A stretch of DNA of 55,875 nt from Halodesulfovibrio sp. (GCA_003252375.1 QKEJ01000195.1:1-55875); one strand, 5' to 3'; positions 1 to 9,953 are shown, numbered from the stretch's first letter. Notes: generated by a model from the sequence alone, not told the origin. Program-made: numbers and translations.

Positions 1-381
1 CACGGGGCCGAGATCATCGAGACCCATTTCACGCTGGATACCACCATCCCCGGGGGCGACCATGCCCATTCCGCGGACCCGGCCATGCTGCGCCGTCTGG
101 TGGACTCCATCGCGCTGTTCGAAACCATGCGCGGGGATGCGGGCACCTTCTTCCGCAACCGCCCGGACAGGGCCAATGCCGTCCCCTATCGGCGGGGCGT
201 GCACGCGAGCCGCCCCATCAAGGCGGGCGAGGTGATCGGTGAGGCGGACCTCATGTGCTGCCGTCCCGAACAGGAATTCGGACCGGCGGATACCGGACGG
301 CTGGTGGGGCTGCGCGCGGGAAGGGACATTGCCGCCCATGCACCCGTGCGCCACGACGATCTCAAGGCCGGGAAGGCGTAG
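1..381 (+). CDS. N-acetylneuraminate/pseudaminate/legionaminate synthase-like (NeuB family), C-terminal part with SAF domain; 5' truncated by window
   Basis: Frame 1 open from base 1: HGAEIIETHFTLDTTIPGGDHAHSADP... then SAF-like VHASRPIKAGEVIGEADL. Confidence 0.85.
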   Translation, partial: HGAEIIETHFTLDTTIPGGDHAHSADPAMLRRLVDSIALFETMRGDAGTFFRNRPDRANAVPYRRGVHASRPIKAGEVIGEADLMCCRPEQEFGPADTGRLVGLRAGRDIAAHAPVRHDDLKAGKA

Positions 382-392
382 GGGACGCCGTC

Positions 393-1064
393 ATGAAGGT
401 ACTCTGCGTGGTGCAGGCCCGGTTCGCCTCCGCACGGTTGCCCGGCAAGGCATTGTACCCTTTGGGGGACATGCCCATGCTGGCCTACCTGTTGCGGCGC
501 ATGGCCACGGTGTCGGATGCGGAGCATCCGCTCTGTCTGGCCACCACGCAGCGGCCCGATGACGACATCCTTGCGGCATGGGCCGGAGCGTTGGGGATTC
601 CCGTCGTGCGCGGGGCGCAGGACGACGTGCTGCAGCGGTACCTTGCCTGCCTCGACGCCTTCGGGGCGGATGCCTGCATCCGGGTCACGGGTGACAATCC
701 CCTGACCAGCCGGACCATGGTGCGCGGCGTGCGCGAGGCCCTGTGTCAAGGCTATGACTATGTGGACGGCTACAGCGACTGCGTGACCGGCACGGGAGTG
801 GATGGCTTCGGCGCGGACCTGCTGCGTCGACTGGACGCCATGGACCTTGCGCCCGGGGAACGGGAGCACATCAACAAGCGCGTCATCGATCATCCGGCGG
901 AGTTTTCCGTACACAGGGTTGCGGCGCCGGAGGCGTTGCGGCGGCGCGACGTATCCCTTACGGTGGACACCATTGAGGAATTCGTGCGGGTCAGGGACAT
1001 GGTGGCGCGTGTCTCCCGGCCCGTGGAAGCAACGGGAGCGGCTGATGTCATCGCAACGGCCTGA
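393..1064 (+). CDS. SpsF/NeuA-type cytidylyltransferase
   Basis: MKVLCVVQARFASARLPGKALYPLGDMPMLAYLLRRM; N-terminal nucleotide-binding signature RxxSxRLPGKxL. Confidence 0.85.
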   Translation: MKVLCVVQARFASARLPGKALYPLGDMPMLAYLLRRMATVSDAEHPLCLATTQRPDDDILAAWAGALGIPVVRGAQDDVLQRYLACLDAFGADACIRVTGDNPLTSRTMVRGVREALCQGYDYVDGYSDCVTGTGVDGFGADLLRRLDAMDLAPGEREHINKRVIDHPAEFSVHRVAAPEALRRRDVSLTVDTIEEFVRVRDMVARVSRPVEATGAADVIATA

Positions 1065-2028
1065 GTGGTTCAGCGCCCTCTATGCCGCGCTCGGCAGGCC
1101 CGGGACGGTGCATGTGCGGGTGGACGCGGGCAGGGTCGGAGGATTGTCCTACGGCCATCTGGAGCGATGCCGCATTCTTTCTGCCCTGCTGCGGCAGGAA
1201 GGCGCCACGACCCGGTTTTTCATGCGCCCCCTGCCGGACGGCGTGGCCCGGGCCCGGGAGTGCGGGGAAACCGTGCACCTCGTGGAGCCCGTGGAGGCAG
1301 ACGGCACCCCTTGGCTGACCATGTTTGCCCAGGCCGACGCGCTGGTGGTGGACCTGCCGTACGACCCGGAACCGGAGCTGGTCGCCCTGTGCGCGCAGTC
1401 CGCAGGAGGGGCGCGCCGTGTGGGGTGTATTGATGATTTCGGGCGAGATCTCCTTGCCTGCGACGTGGTGCTGAACTACAGCGTGCTGGCCGATCCGGCC
1501 GCCTACCCCCGCGCGGGCAGGGTTTTGCTGGGGCCGGAATACCTGATGATGGATGCCGCGTTTCAGGCGCTGGCAGCCGGGGCGGCCAACCGCAGCAATG
1601 CACTGGTGGTCACGCTCGGCGGTTCCGACCCAACGGACCTGACGCGGCGCATTCTGCCACGGCTTTTGGCGCATGACTTGCATGGTTTGCAGGTACTGGC
1701 CGTGCTCGGGCCGGGCTTCGGGGAAGGGGACGACCTTCTCGCCCTGGCGGAGCGTTCCGGCGGCAGGCTCGCCGTTTGCCGGGCGCCGGAGGCGCTGCTT
1801 CCCCTGCTGGCGGACAGTGCCGGGGTGATCTGCAGCGGCGGCAAGACCCTGTATGAATGCCTTGCGCTGGGAAAACCCGTGGTGGCCGTAGGCAGCACCG
1901 CGCGGGAGGCCGAGGTGATTGCGGCCTTTGAAGGCAGGGGAGACCTGGTTGGCGGGCTGGCCTGCTGGAATGAACAGGAATTTTCCGAATCAATATCCAG
2001 ACTGGTACGCATGGTAACTGATGATTGA
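1045..2028 (+). CDS. PseG-like UDP-sugar hydrolase / glycosyltransferase-fold protein
   Basis: VRVDAGRVGGLSYGHLERC, CIDDFGRDLLACDVVLNYS, LLGPEYLMMDAAF, VTLGGSDPTDLTRRIL, CSGGKTLYECLALGKPVVAV match PseG-type landmarks; overlaps upstream gene. Confidence 0.75.
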   Translation: MSSQRPEWFSALYAALGRPGTVHVRVDAGRVGGLSYGHLERCRILSALLRQEGATTRFFMRPLPDGVARARECGETVHLVEPVEADGTPWLTMFAQADALVVDLPYDPEPELVALCAQSAGGARRVGCIDDFGRDLLACDVVLNYSVLADPAAYPRAGRVLLGPEYLMMDAAFQALAAGAANRSNALVVTLGGSDPTDLTRRILPRLLAHDLHGLQVLAVLGPGFGEGDDLLALAERSGGRLAVCRAPEALLPLLADSAGVICSGGKTLYECLALGKPVVAVGSTAREAEVIAAFEGRGDLVGGLACWNEQEFSESISRLVRMVTDD

Positions 2029-3001
2029 GCAGTGTTCCGACATGATTCCGGCAGACGTGCGCGAGGCGCTCCTGCCCCTGCACGCCCTTTCCGAGGAACG
2101 GGAGCCCGTGACGAGCGAGCTGTACTCGCCCAATGATTTCTATGGCAATGCGCATGCCCTGAAGGCCTATCTGGGCAAGCCGGAGGGCTATGCCGTCAAG
2201 GCCGCCATGGAGCACAGCGCCGAACTTGGTCATGGCAACTGGATGCTCAACGTGCAGGCCCCGCTGCCTGCCGTCATTTCCATGAGCCCGTACCGTCATG
2301 CCTTCATCAGGCCGCATACCGACAAGCCCCTGTATGCCGTGGGTCCCTATGTGCACTACGCCCCGCATGCCCTGAGCGGGGAGCAGCTGGCCTTTGAGCG
2401 CAAGCGTCTGGGCAGGAGCCTGCTGGCCTTTCCCGCCCACTCCACGCACTACGTGACCTGCGAGCACAGCGTGGACCAGTTCTGCGCGGTGCTGCACAGG
2501 TTGGGAAGGGACTTTGATACGGTGCGGGTGTGCATGTACTGGAAGGACGTGCTCAACGGCACGGCTGCGGAGTACGCGCGGCGCGGTTTCGAGTGCGTGA
2601 CCTGCGGGCACATGTTCGACCTGCAGTTCCTGCCGCGGCTCAAGAGCCTCATTTCCCTGGCCTCCCTGACCGTGGCCAACGCCCTGACCACGGCCCTCGG
2701 CTACAGCGTGCACATGGGCATTCCCCATTACTATTCCCCGTCCATCATCGGCTACGGCTGTCAGGACGAGGAGACCTTCAGGATCATGCTGGGGGATTCG
2801 CACTGCAAGCAGGCCTCGTCGGACATCGTGGAGCTGGAGGCCGTATTCAGCGAATTTTCGGATGAAGTCACCCCCCGCCAGTACGAAACGGCGGACAAGT
2901 ACTGGGGGCTTTCCTCCGTTCTCGACAGGGAGGGACTGGCCGACCTGTTCGATGAACTGGAAGCCATGCACGGGGCCATGCACCCGCACAGGGCAGGATA
3001 G
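2021..3001 (+). CDS. conserved hypothetical protein in glycan cluster, possibly glycosyltransferase
   Basis: 326-aa ORF overlapping the upstream stop and co-directional; no motif I can name. Confidence 0.6.
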   Translation: MIEQCSDMIPADVREALLPLHALSEEREPVTSELYSPNDFYGNAHALKAYLGKPEGYAVKAAMEHSAELGHGNWMLNVQAPLPAVISMSPYRHAFIRPHTDKPLYAVGPYVHYAPHALSGEQLAFERKRLGRSLLAFPAHSTHYVTCEHSVDQFCAVLHRLGRDFDTVRVCMYWKDVLNGTAAEYARRGFECVTCGHMFDLQFLPRLKSLISLASLTVANALTTALGYSVHMGIPHYYSPSIIGYGCQDEETFRIMLGDSHCKQASSDIVELEAVFSEFSDEVTPRQYETADKYWGLSSVLDREGLADLFDELEAMHGAMHPHRAG

Positions 3002-3086
3002 CGGCATGGAACATCAGCGTGTGTTTGAGACGGGCGGCCGCGTGCCGCAGGAACATATTCCACTCTCTCAGGAAAAAGATACGACC

Positions 3087-4202
3087 ATGCGACATATAGA
3101 ACTCTCCCCCCCCTCGCTGGACACGGCGGAAAAGGATGCCCTCCTCAGGGTCATCGACGACAACTGGCTGGCCATGGGCAAGAGGGTGCGCACGCTGGAA
3201 GAAGCGTTCGCCTCGCTGCACGGCATCGGCCACGGGGTGGCGCTCAATTCGTGCACGGCCGCCCTGCATCTTTCCCTCGCCGCCCACGGCATTGGGCCGG
3301 GCGACGAGGTGCTGCTGCCGTCGCTTTCCTTTGTGGCCACGGCCAACGCAGCCATCTACGTGGGAGCGCGTCCCGTCTTCGTGGACGTTGAGGACGAGCT
3401 TGTCCCGCACATGAGCCTTGCGCTGGCCCGGCAGGCCATCACGCCCCGGACCCGGGCCATCATCACCATGCATTACGCAGGGTATCTGATGGACATGCGC
3501 CCGTGGCGCGAACTGGCGGATGAGCACAACCTTGTGCTGATCGAGGATGCGGCGCACGCCGCCGGGCTGGAAGGTGCCGGTCGCCACAGCCACGCCAGCG
3601 CGTTCAGCTTTTATTCCAACAAGAACATGACAACGGGTGAAGGCGGCATGCTGCTCGTGCATGACGCCGAGCTGGAGGCCCGCCTGCGGCTCATGCGTTC
3701 ACACGGCATGACCTCCACGACCATTACGCGGGATCAGGGCCATGCCTTCGGTTACGACGTGGTGGAGGCCGGTTTCAACTACCGGCTGGATGAGCTCCGG
3801 GCCGCCATCGGGCTGGAGCAACTGGCCCGCCTTGCCGAACGCAATGCCCGGCGCGTGGAGCTGACCGGCTTGTACCGCAGGCACCTCGCATCCGTTGCCG
3901 GTCTGGGCGTTCCCTTCTCACCGGCGTGGACGCAGTGCGGACACATCATGCCCGTTTTGCTGCCCGAAGGGGCGGACAGGCTGCAGACCATGATGCGGCT
4001 CAGGGAACAGGGGGTGCAGAGCAGCGTGCACTATCGCCCCATCCACACGTTTACCCAGTTTGCGGGCACGGCTGCGGACCAGCCGGTTCTGCCCATGACC
4101 GAGGCCTTCGGGCGCCGGACGCTGACCCTGCCGCTGCATCCGGGCTTGTCGGATGATGATGTGGCCTATGTTGTCGAGGCTTTGACCAACGCCCTCGGGT
4201 AA
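3087..4202 (+). CDS. DegT/DnrJ/EryC1/StrS family PLP-dependent sugar aminotransferase (alternative start 3006)
   Basis: IDDNWLAMGKRVRTLEEAFASLHG, CTAALHLSLAAHGIGPGDEVLLPSLSFVATANA, IEDAAHAAG, FSFYSNKNMTTGEGGML. Confidence 0.92.
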   Translation: MRHIELSPPSLDTAEKDALLRVIDDNWLAMGKRVRTLEEAFASLHGIGHGVALNSCTAALHLSLAAHGIGPGDEVLLPSLSFVATANAAIYVGARPVFVDVEDELVPHMSLALARQAITPRTRAIITMHYAGYLMDMRPWRELADEHNLVLIEDAAHAAGLEGAGRHSHASAFSFYSNKNMTTGEGGMLLVHDAELEARLRLMRSHGMTSTTITRDQGHAFGYDVVEAGFNYRLDELRAAIGLEQLARLAERNARRVELTGLYRRHLASVAGLGVPFSPAWTQCGHIMPVLLPEGADRLQTMMRLREQGVQSSVHYRPIHTFTQFAGTAADQPVLPMTEAFGRRTLTLPLHPGLSDDDVAYVVEALTNALG

Positions 4203-4219
4203 AGGAGACGTCGGCAAGG

Positions 4220-5287
4220 ATGGACAGGTACAGTATCGATCACCACAAGATGCACATGCATCCGGAGCGGCTGGCCGCCTGGCTCAAAGGGGAGCCCGTG
4301 GCCCCCATCTATCTGGAAGTTTCGCCCAGCGGGCAGTGCAACTGCCGCTGCCGGTTCTGCGGCATGGATTTTCTGGGCTACCGCAAGCGGATGTGGGATG
4401 CGGAGCTGCTCAAGGACCGGGTTGCCCACATGGGCAGGCTGGGCCTGAAGAGCATCATGTACGCAGGGGAAGGCGAACCCTTCACCCATCCGGAGCTGGC
4501 GGGCATCATCGAGCATACGGCCGCCAGCGGGGTGGATGTGGCCATCACGACCAACGCCATCCTGATGACCGAGGCGCAGAGCGAGCGCGTGCTCGGCAAC
4601 TGCTGCTGGATCAAGGCCAGCGTCAATGCCGGTTCTCCCGACGTGTACGGGTATGTGCACGGTGTTGCCCCGGAAAAGTACCGCGAGGTCATCCATAATC
4701 TGGAACGGGCCGCCGCCGTGCGTGCCCGGGAGGGATACCGCTGCACCCTGGGCATGCAGATGATCCTGCTGCCGCAGAATGCCCACGAGGCCACCACGCT
4801 GGCGGCCACGGCACGGGACGCGGGCATGGACTATCTGGTCATCAAGCCCTATTCGCAGCACCCCCTGAGCGGTAACTGCGAGTATGACGGGCTGACCTAC
4901 AGCGACATGCGTTCCCTTGCGGAAGAGCTGCAGGCCATGAACACGGAACATTTCAACATCGTGTTCCGCTGGGAGACCATGGCCCGGCTGGAACAGCCCG
5001 AGCGGGCCTACAGCCACTGCCTTGGCCTGCCCTTCGCCGGGTACATAGACACCGACGGCAACATGTGGGGCTGCCTTGCCTACGTCACGGACGAACGGTT
5101 CCTCTTCGGCAACATCCGCGACGAGAACCCGGAGGACGTGTTCTGGGGGCCCCGCCGGACCGAGGCGCTGCGCTGGGCTGCGGAGCGGCTGGACACCGGG
5201 GAGTGCCGGGTGAACTGCCGCCTTGAGGCCGTAAACAGCTACCTGTGGCAGCTTCGGCATCCGTCGCATCACGTCAACTTTATCTAG
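4220..5287 (+). CDS. radical SAM protein with C-terminal Cys cluster (SPASM/twitch-like)
   Basis: CNCRCRFCGMD contains CxxxCxxC; AGEGEPFTHPEL; C-terminal CRVNCRLEAVNSYLWQLRHPSHHVNFI. Confidence 0.88.
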   Translation: MDRYSIDHHKMHMHPERLAAWLKGEPVAPIYLEVSPSGQCNCRCRFCGMDFLGYRKRMWDAELLKDRVAHMGRLGLKSIMYAGEGEPFTHPELAGIIEHTAASGVDVAITTNAILMTEAQSERVLGNCCWIKASVNAGSPDVYGYVHGVAPEKYREVIHNLERAAAVRAREGYRCTLGMQMILLPQNAHEATTLAATARDAGMDYLVIKPYSQHPLSGNCEYDGLTYSDMRSLAEELQAMNTEHFNIVFRWETMARLEQPERAYSHCLGLPFAGYIDTDGNMWGCLAYVTDERFLFGNIRDENPEDVFWGPRRTEALRWAAERLDTGECRVNCRLEAVNSYLWQLRHPSHHVNFI

Positions 5288-5295
5288 GAGCGGTC

Positions 5296-6288
5296 ATGAC
5301 AGCATCCGATACGTCTGCGGCTTCCCTCGAGCATCTGCGTGAGCACGGGTTCGCCCTGCTTGAGCGCATGATCCTGATCCGGCAGTTCGAGAGCCGCGTT
5401 CAGGCGCTGTACGCCGAGCAGGAGATGCGCACGCCGGTGCATCTGTGCATCGGGCAGGAAGCCGTTCCCTCGGCCGTCTGCTCCTGCCTGCGGGATGCCG
5501 ACCATATTTTCAGTTCCCACCGGTGCCATGGACACTACATGGCCAAGGGGGGCGACCTGAACAGGCTGGCGGCGGAACTGTACTGCCGCAGTGAAGGGTG
5601 TTCCGGCGGCAAGGGCGGCTCCATGCACATCGTGGATGTGGAGCGGGGCGTCTGCGGCACCACGGCCATTGTGGGCGGCAGCGTGCCCATCGCGCTCGGG
5701 GCGGGCCTTGCCTCTTCCCTGCGGCGTGACGGCGGCGTGAGCGTGGCCTTTTTCGGCGACGGCGCATCCGAGGAGGGAACCTTTCACGAAAGCCTCAACA
5801 TCGCGGCCCTGAAGACGCTGCCTGTCATTTTCGTGCAGGAAAACAACCTGTACGCCACCAGTTCCCATGTCCGGAATCGTCAGGCGTATGATGGCGGTGC
5901 CAGCCTTGCCAGAGGCTACGGCATGCCCGCGTGCCGCATCGACGGCAACGACGCCGTGGCGGTGCATCAGGCGGCCCTGGAAGCCGTGGCCCGTGCCCGC
6001 AGGGGCGAGGGCCCCTCGTTCATCGAATGCCTGACCTACCGCTGGATGGACCATGTGGGGGCCGGAGACGGCCTTGAAAAGGGCTATCGCAGCCGCGAGG
6101 AGTGGGATGACTGGGTGCGCCGCTGCCCCGTGAAGGCCCTTGAGGAGCGCATTGTGGAGGCCGGTGTGGCGGACAGCGGACAGATTGCCGCCGTGTATGA
6201 ACGGGTGAACGGACGCGTGGACGAGGCCTTTGCCTTTGGCAAGGCGAGCCCGTGGCCGGGCGCCATGACGCTTTCGGAAAACGTGTAA
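5296..6288 (+). CDS. thiamine-pyrophosphate-dependent dehydrogenase E1 component, alpha subunit
   Basis: GDGASEEGTFHESLNIAALKTLPVIFVQENN TPP-binding motif; RCHGHYMAKGGDLNRLAAELYCRSEGCSGGKGGSMH. Confidence 0.92.
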   Translation: MTASDTSAASLEHLREHGFALLERMILIRQFESRVQALYAEQEMRTPVHLCIGQEAVPSAVCSCLRDADHIFSSHRCHGHYMAKGGDLNRLAAELYCRSEGCSGGKGGSMHIVDVERGVCGTTAIVGGSVPIALGAGLASSLRRDGGVSVAFFGDGASEEGTFHESLNIAALKTLPVIFVQENNLYATSSHVRNRQAYDGGASLARGYGMPACRIDGNDAVAVHQAALEAVARARRGEGPSFIECLTYRWMDHVGAGDGLEKGYRSREEWDDWVRRCPVKALEERIVEAGVADSGQIAAVYERVNGRVDEAFAFGKASPWPGAMTLSENV

Positions 6289-6300
6289 GGGAGAACGCGC

Positions 6301-7383
6301 ATGCCCTGGACCAGAATGCTTGCAGACGGCTACGCCAACGGCGCGCTTCCCGGCGCGGATTCGACGCAGCGCATGCTGACCTATTCGCAGGCGTTGCGGG
6401 AGGCGCAGGCCATGGCCATGGCTGCCGACCCCAACGTCATCGTCATGGGCGAAGGGGTGGATGACCCGGGCGGCATCTTCGGCTCCACGCTGGGATTGCA
6501 TACCGAGTTCGGCCCGGACCGCTGCTTCGACCTGCCCATTGCCGAGAATGCCTCCACGGGCATGGCACTCGGTGCGGCCGTTGCAGGGCTGCGCCCCATC
6601 TACGTGCATATGCGCATGGACTTCATGCTCATGGGCATGGACCAGCTGGTCAACCACGTGGCCAAGTGGCGCTACATGACCAACGGCGCGCAGAAGGCCC
6701 CGCTGGTCATCCGCGCGCTCATCGGCCGAGGCTGGGGATCGGCCGCGCAGCATTCGCAGAGCCTGCAGGGCATGTTCATGCAGGTGCCGGGGCTGAAGAT
6801 CGTCATGCCCGTCACCCCCATGGACGCCAAGGGGCTGCTGCTCTCCGCCATTGCGGACGACGGACCGGTCCTCTGTGTGGAGCACCGCTGGCTCTATTCC
6901 CGTCAGGGGCACACCCCGGAAGAGATGTATTTCGTGCCGCTGGGCAAGGGGGCCGTGCTGCGGCCCGGGCGTGACGTGACCATCTGCGCCCTGTCGCAGA
7001 TGGTGTGCGAGGCCCTTGCCGCCGCCGAGGAGCTTGCCGCCGAGGGCATCGAGGCCGAGGTGCTCGACATGCGCAGCGTGAAGCCGCTGGACGAGGATCT
7101 GCTGCTGGAATCCGTTTCCAGAACCGGACGGCTGGTGGTGGCGGACACGGGCAACGTGATGGCGGGCTGGAGTGCCGAGGTCGCCGCCCTGGTCCACGAG
7201 AAGGCCTTTGACCAGTTGCGGGGCCCGGTACAGCGCATAGGCCTGCCGGATATTCCCACCCCTGCGTCCTGCGTGCTGGAAGACGCCTTCTATCCCGGCA
7301 AGGAGGACATCAAGGCCGGCGTGCACCGGCTGCTGGCAAGAGATATGGCGCCGAACCGCAAAACGGGAGGAATCCATGGCTGA
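6301..7383 (+). CDS. thiamine-pyrophosphate-dependent dehydrogenase E1 component, beta subunit (transketolase-like)
   Basis: LTYSQALREAQAMAMAADPNVIVMGEGVDDPGGIFG...PIAENASTGMALGAAVAGLRPI; EVLDMRSVKPLDEDLLLESVSRTGRLVV. Confidence 0.92.
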   Translation: MPWTRMLADGYANGALPGADSTQRMLTYSQALREAQAMAMAADPNVIVMGEGVDDPGGIFGSTLGLHTEFGPDRCFDLPIAENASTGMALGAAVAGLRPIYVHMRMDFMLMGMDQLVNHVAKWRYMTNGAQKAPLVIRALIGRGWGSAAQHSQSLQGMFMQVPGLKIVMPVTPMDAKGLLLSAIADDGPVLCVEHRWLYSRQGHTPEEMYFVPLGKGAVLRPGRDVTICALSQMVCEALAAAEELAAEGIEAEVLDMRSVKPLDEDLLLESVSRTGRLVVADTGNVMAGWSAEVAALVHEKAFDQLRGPVQRIGLPDIPTPASCVLEDAFYPGKEDIKAGVHRLLARDMAPNRKTGGIHG

Positions 7384-8479
7384 GATCATTCTGGACGGAG
7401 ACAAGCTGCGCTGGCACAGGGAGCGCGTTGCCGCGCTGCTTGCCGGTGAACGCGTGGCTCCGCTGACCATAGACTGCGCCCTTACCCGGGCCTGTTCCTA
7501 TCGGTGCGTCTACTGCTACGGCCAGTTGCAGCACAATCCCGGCGAGGCGCTCTCCCGTGACGTGATCATGCGGTTTCTGGATGACGCCGCGGAGATCGGC
7601 GTCAAGGCGGTCAGCTTTGTGAGCGACGGGGAGTCCACCTGCAGCCCCCATCTGTACGAGGCCATCCTGCACGGCAAGGCCAACGGGCTGGATATGGCGC
7701 TGGGCACCAACGGCTACCTGCTGCAGGACGAGCGGCTGGAGGAGATCCTCCCCGCCCTGACCTACCTGCGCTTCAATATTTCCGCGGGCGAACCCGCCCG
7801 GTATGCCCAGATTCACGGCTGCGCCGAAAAGTGCTTCCACAAGGTCTGCAATACCATCAGCCAGTGCGTGCGTATCGTGCGGGAGCGCGATCTGGCGGTC
7901 ACGCTGGGCATGCAGATGGTCCTCATGCCCGATCTTGCCGACCAGATTCTTCCCCTGTCCCGGCTGGGTGCCTCGCTGGGGGTGGATTATCTGGTCATCA
8001 AGCATTGCAGTGATGACGAGGACGGTTCGCTCGGGGTCGAGTATGACCGGTACGATGCGCTTACCCCCCTGCTGGAGGAGGCCGAGGCCCTCAGCACGGA
8101 ACGCTACCGGGTGGCCGTGAAGTGGTCCAAGATCCGAACGGGCAACCAGCGCATCTATACCCAGTGCTACGGTCCGCCGCTCATTCTCCAGATGTCCGGC
8201 AGCGGCCTTGTGGCCCCGTGCGGCATGTTCTTCAACGAAAAGTACGCCCGGTACCATATCGGCAACATCAGCCAGACCCCCCTCAAGGAGCTGTGGCAGG
8301 GGGAACGGTACTGGGAGGTCATGGCCGATATCGCCTCCAGCCGGTTCAACGCGAACCGGGACTGCGGCACCCTGTGCCTGCAGCACAAGGTGAACGAGCG
8401 GCTGTGGCGTCTGCGACGCGGAGAGGAAGAGCTGCCCCCGGATCAGGGAGCGGAACCCATGCATGTCAATTTCATCTGA
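7376..8479 (+). CDS. radical SAM protein (paralogue of 4220-5287 product)
   Basis: CSYRCVYCYGQ CxxxCxxC; C-terminal CGTLCLQHKVNERLWRLRR...MHVNFI; starts within end of upstream gene. Confidence 0.88.
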   Translation: MAEIILDGDKLRWHRERVAALLAGERVAPLTIDCALTRACSYRCVYCYGQLQHNPGEALSRDVIMRFLDDAAEIGVKAVSFVSDGESTCSPHLYEAILHGKANGLDMALGTNGYLLQDERLEEILPALTYLRFNISAGEPARYAQIHGCAEKCFHKVCNTISQCVRIVRERDLAVTLGMQMVLMPDLADQILPLSRLGASLGVDYLVIKHCSDDEDGSLGVEYDRYDALTPLLEEAEALSTERYRVAVKWSKIRTGNQRIYTQCYGPPLILQMSGSGLVAPCGMFFNEKYARYHIGNISQTPLKELWQGERYWEVMADIASSRFNANRDCGTLCLQHKVNERLWRLRRGEEELPPDQGAEPMHVNFI

Positions 8480-8492
8480 GGGGAGGTCCGGC

Positions 8493-9953
8493 GTGAAGAA
8501 GTTGAAGCTGCTGCTGGTGTTGCCGAACTACCGGTGGGTCGAGGGCGACGCGAGTACGTTGTGGCAGATCATTCCCTACAATCTCTGTTTGCTGGCCGCC
8601 ATGGTCCGGGATGTCTGCGAGGTCTCCATTCTGGATGCCTACATAGCGGACATGACCCAGGACGAGGTGCGCGAGGCCATTGCCCAGCGGGCGCCGGACG
8701 TACTGGGCGTGACGGTCATGATGGACCAGTTTGCGCCGTCCGGTCATGCCGTGGCGGCCATGACCAAGGACGTGCTGCCCGAGACCGTGGTCCTCATGGG
8801 CGGGGTGTACATGACCGTGAACCCGCAGATCGCCATGCGGGATACGAATATCGACTACGGCTGCATCGGCGAGGGCGAATACGTCATGCGCGCCCTGATG
8901 CAGCATTTCACCGATGGCAGCCCCCTGCCGGAAAAGGGAATTATCTACCGGAAGGGCGACAGCATGGTGGATACGGGACGGTCCGATTTCATCGAGGATC
9001 TCAGCGCCCTGCCGTTCCCCGCCTATGACCTCATCGACTATCCCGCCTACGCCAACTCGGCGGACAGGCACAGTGTGGATTCCCCCCGGCTCTTCCCCTA
9101 CGGTCGCATCTTTTCCTCGCGCGGGTGCCCGGTGAACTGCGTCTTTTGTCAGGTAAAGTCCATTCAGGGCAGCAAGTTCCGTCCCCGCGAGGCGGAGGAC
9201 GTGCTGAACGAGATCGCCTGGCTCAAGGAGACCTACGGCATCCGTTCCCTGACCTTTGACGATGACAATTTCTTCACCAGCCGCAAGCGGGCCAAGGCCA
9301 TTCTCGAAGGGATGATCGAGCGTGATCTCGTCATGCCCTGGGTCTCCATCGCCACCGCCGTCTTCAGGCTGGACGAGGAGATGATCAAGCTCATGCGCCG
9401 CAGCGGCTGCCAGTACATCTGCATCGCCATTGAATCGGGCACGCGGCGCGTGGTGCGCGAAATCGTGGGCAAGCCCATCGACTTCGACCATGCCAAGAAC
9501 ATTACCCGCCTTGCCCAGAAGGAAGGCATCTTCGTTTCCGCCAACTTCATCATCGGCTTCCCCACCGAGACGTGGGAGGAGATTCGGGAAACCATTCGCT
9601 TTGCCGAGGAGATGGACCCGGATTACATGAAGCTCTTCCATGCCATTCCCCTGCGCAACACCCGTCTCTGGGAGCTGTGCGAGGAACACGGCCTCTTCAA
9701 GAAGGGCTTCGATCAGGGTGAGCTGCGCTGGAGCGCGGGGCAGATAGAGACCGACGAATTCATGTCCAATGACCTGACGGTGCTCAGGGCCTATGAATGG
9801 GACAGGATCAACTTCGGCCGGACCGACAAGCGGGAACGCATCGCATCGCAGATGCGTGTCTCCATGGAGGAGCTGGACGAAATCCGGAAGAAAACGCGGG
9901 CCAATGCCCACAGGCAGATAGCCCTTCAACTTGCAAGAGAGAGCAGGCAATGA
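8493..9953 (+). CDS. B12-binding-domain/radical SAM protein (GTG start assumed; alternative ATG at 8463)
   Basis: N-terminal LKLLLVLPNYRW...PYNLCLLAAMVRD cobalamin-binding-like fold; FSSRGCPVNCVFCQVKSIQG. Confidence 0.87.
   Translation: MKKLKLLLVLPNYRWVEGDASTLWQIIPYNLCLLAAMVRDVCEVSILDAYIADMTQDEVREAIAQRAPDVLGVTVMMDQFAPSGHAVAAMTKDVLPETVVLMGGVYMTVNPQIAMRDTNIDYGCIGEGEYVMRALMQHFTDGSPLPEKGIIYRKGDSMVDTGRSDFIEDLSALPFPAYDLIDYPAYANSADRHSVDSPRLFPYGRIFSSRGCPVNCVFCQVKSIQGSKFRPREAEDVLNEIAWLKETYGIRSLTFDDDNFFTSRKRAKAILEGMIERDLVMPWVSIATAVFRLDEEMIKLMRRSGCQYICIAIESGTRRVVREIVGKPIDFDHAKNITRLAQKEGIFVSANFIIGFPTETWEEIRETIRFAEEMDPDYMKLFHAIPLRNTRLWELCEEHGLFKKGFDQGELRWSAGQIETDEFMSNDLTVLRAYEWDRINFGRTDKRERIASQMRVSMEELDEIRKKTRANAHRQIALQLARESRQ

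Noticed and set aside
5284-7470. 728-aa minus-strand ORF opposite the E1 alpha/beta genes
   Set aside because: Antisense shadow ORF of two clear TPP-enzyme genes; composition is GC-bias artefact.
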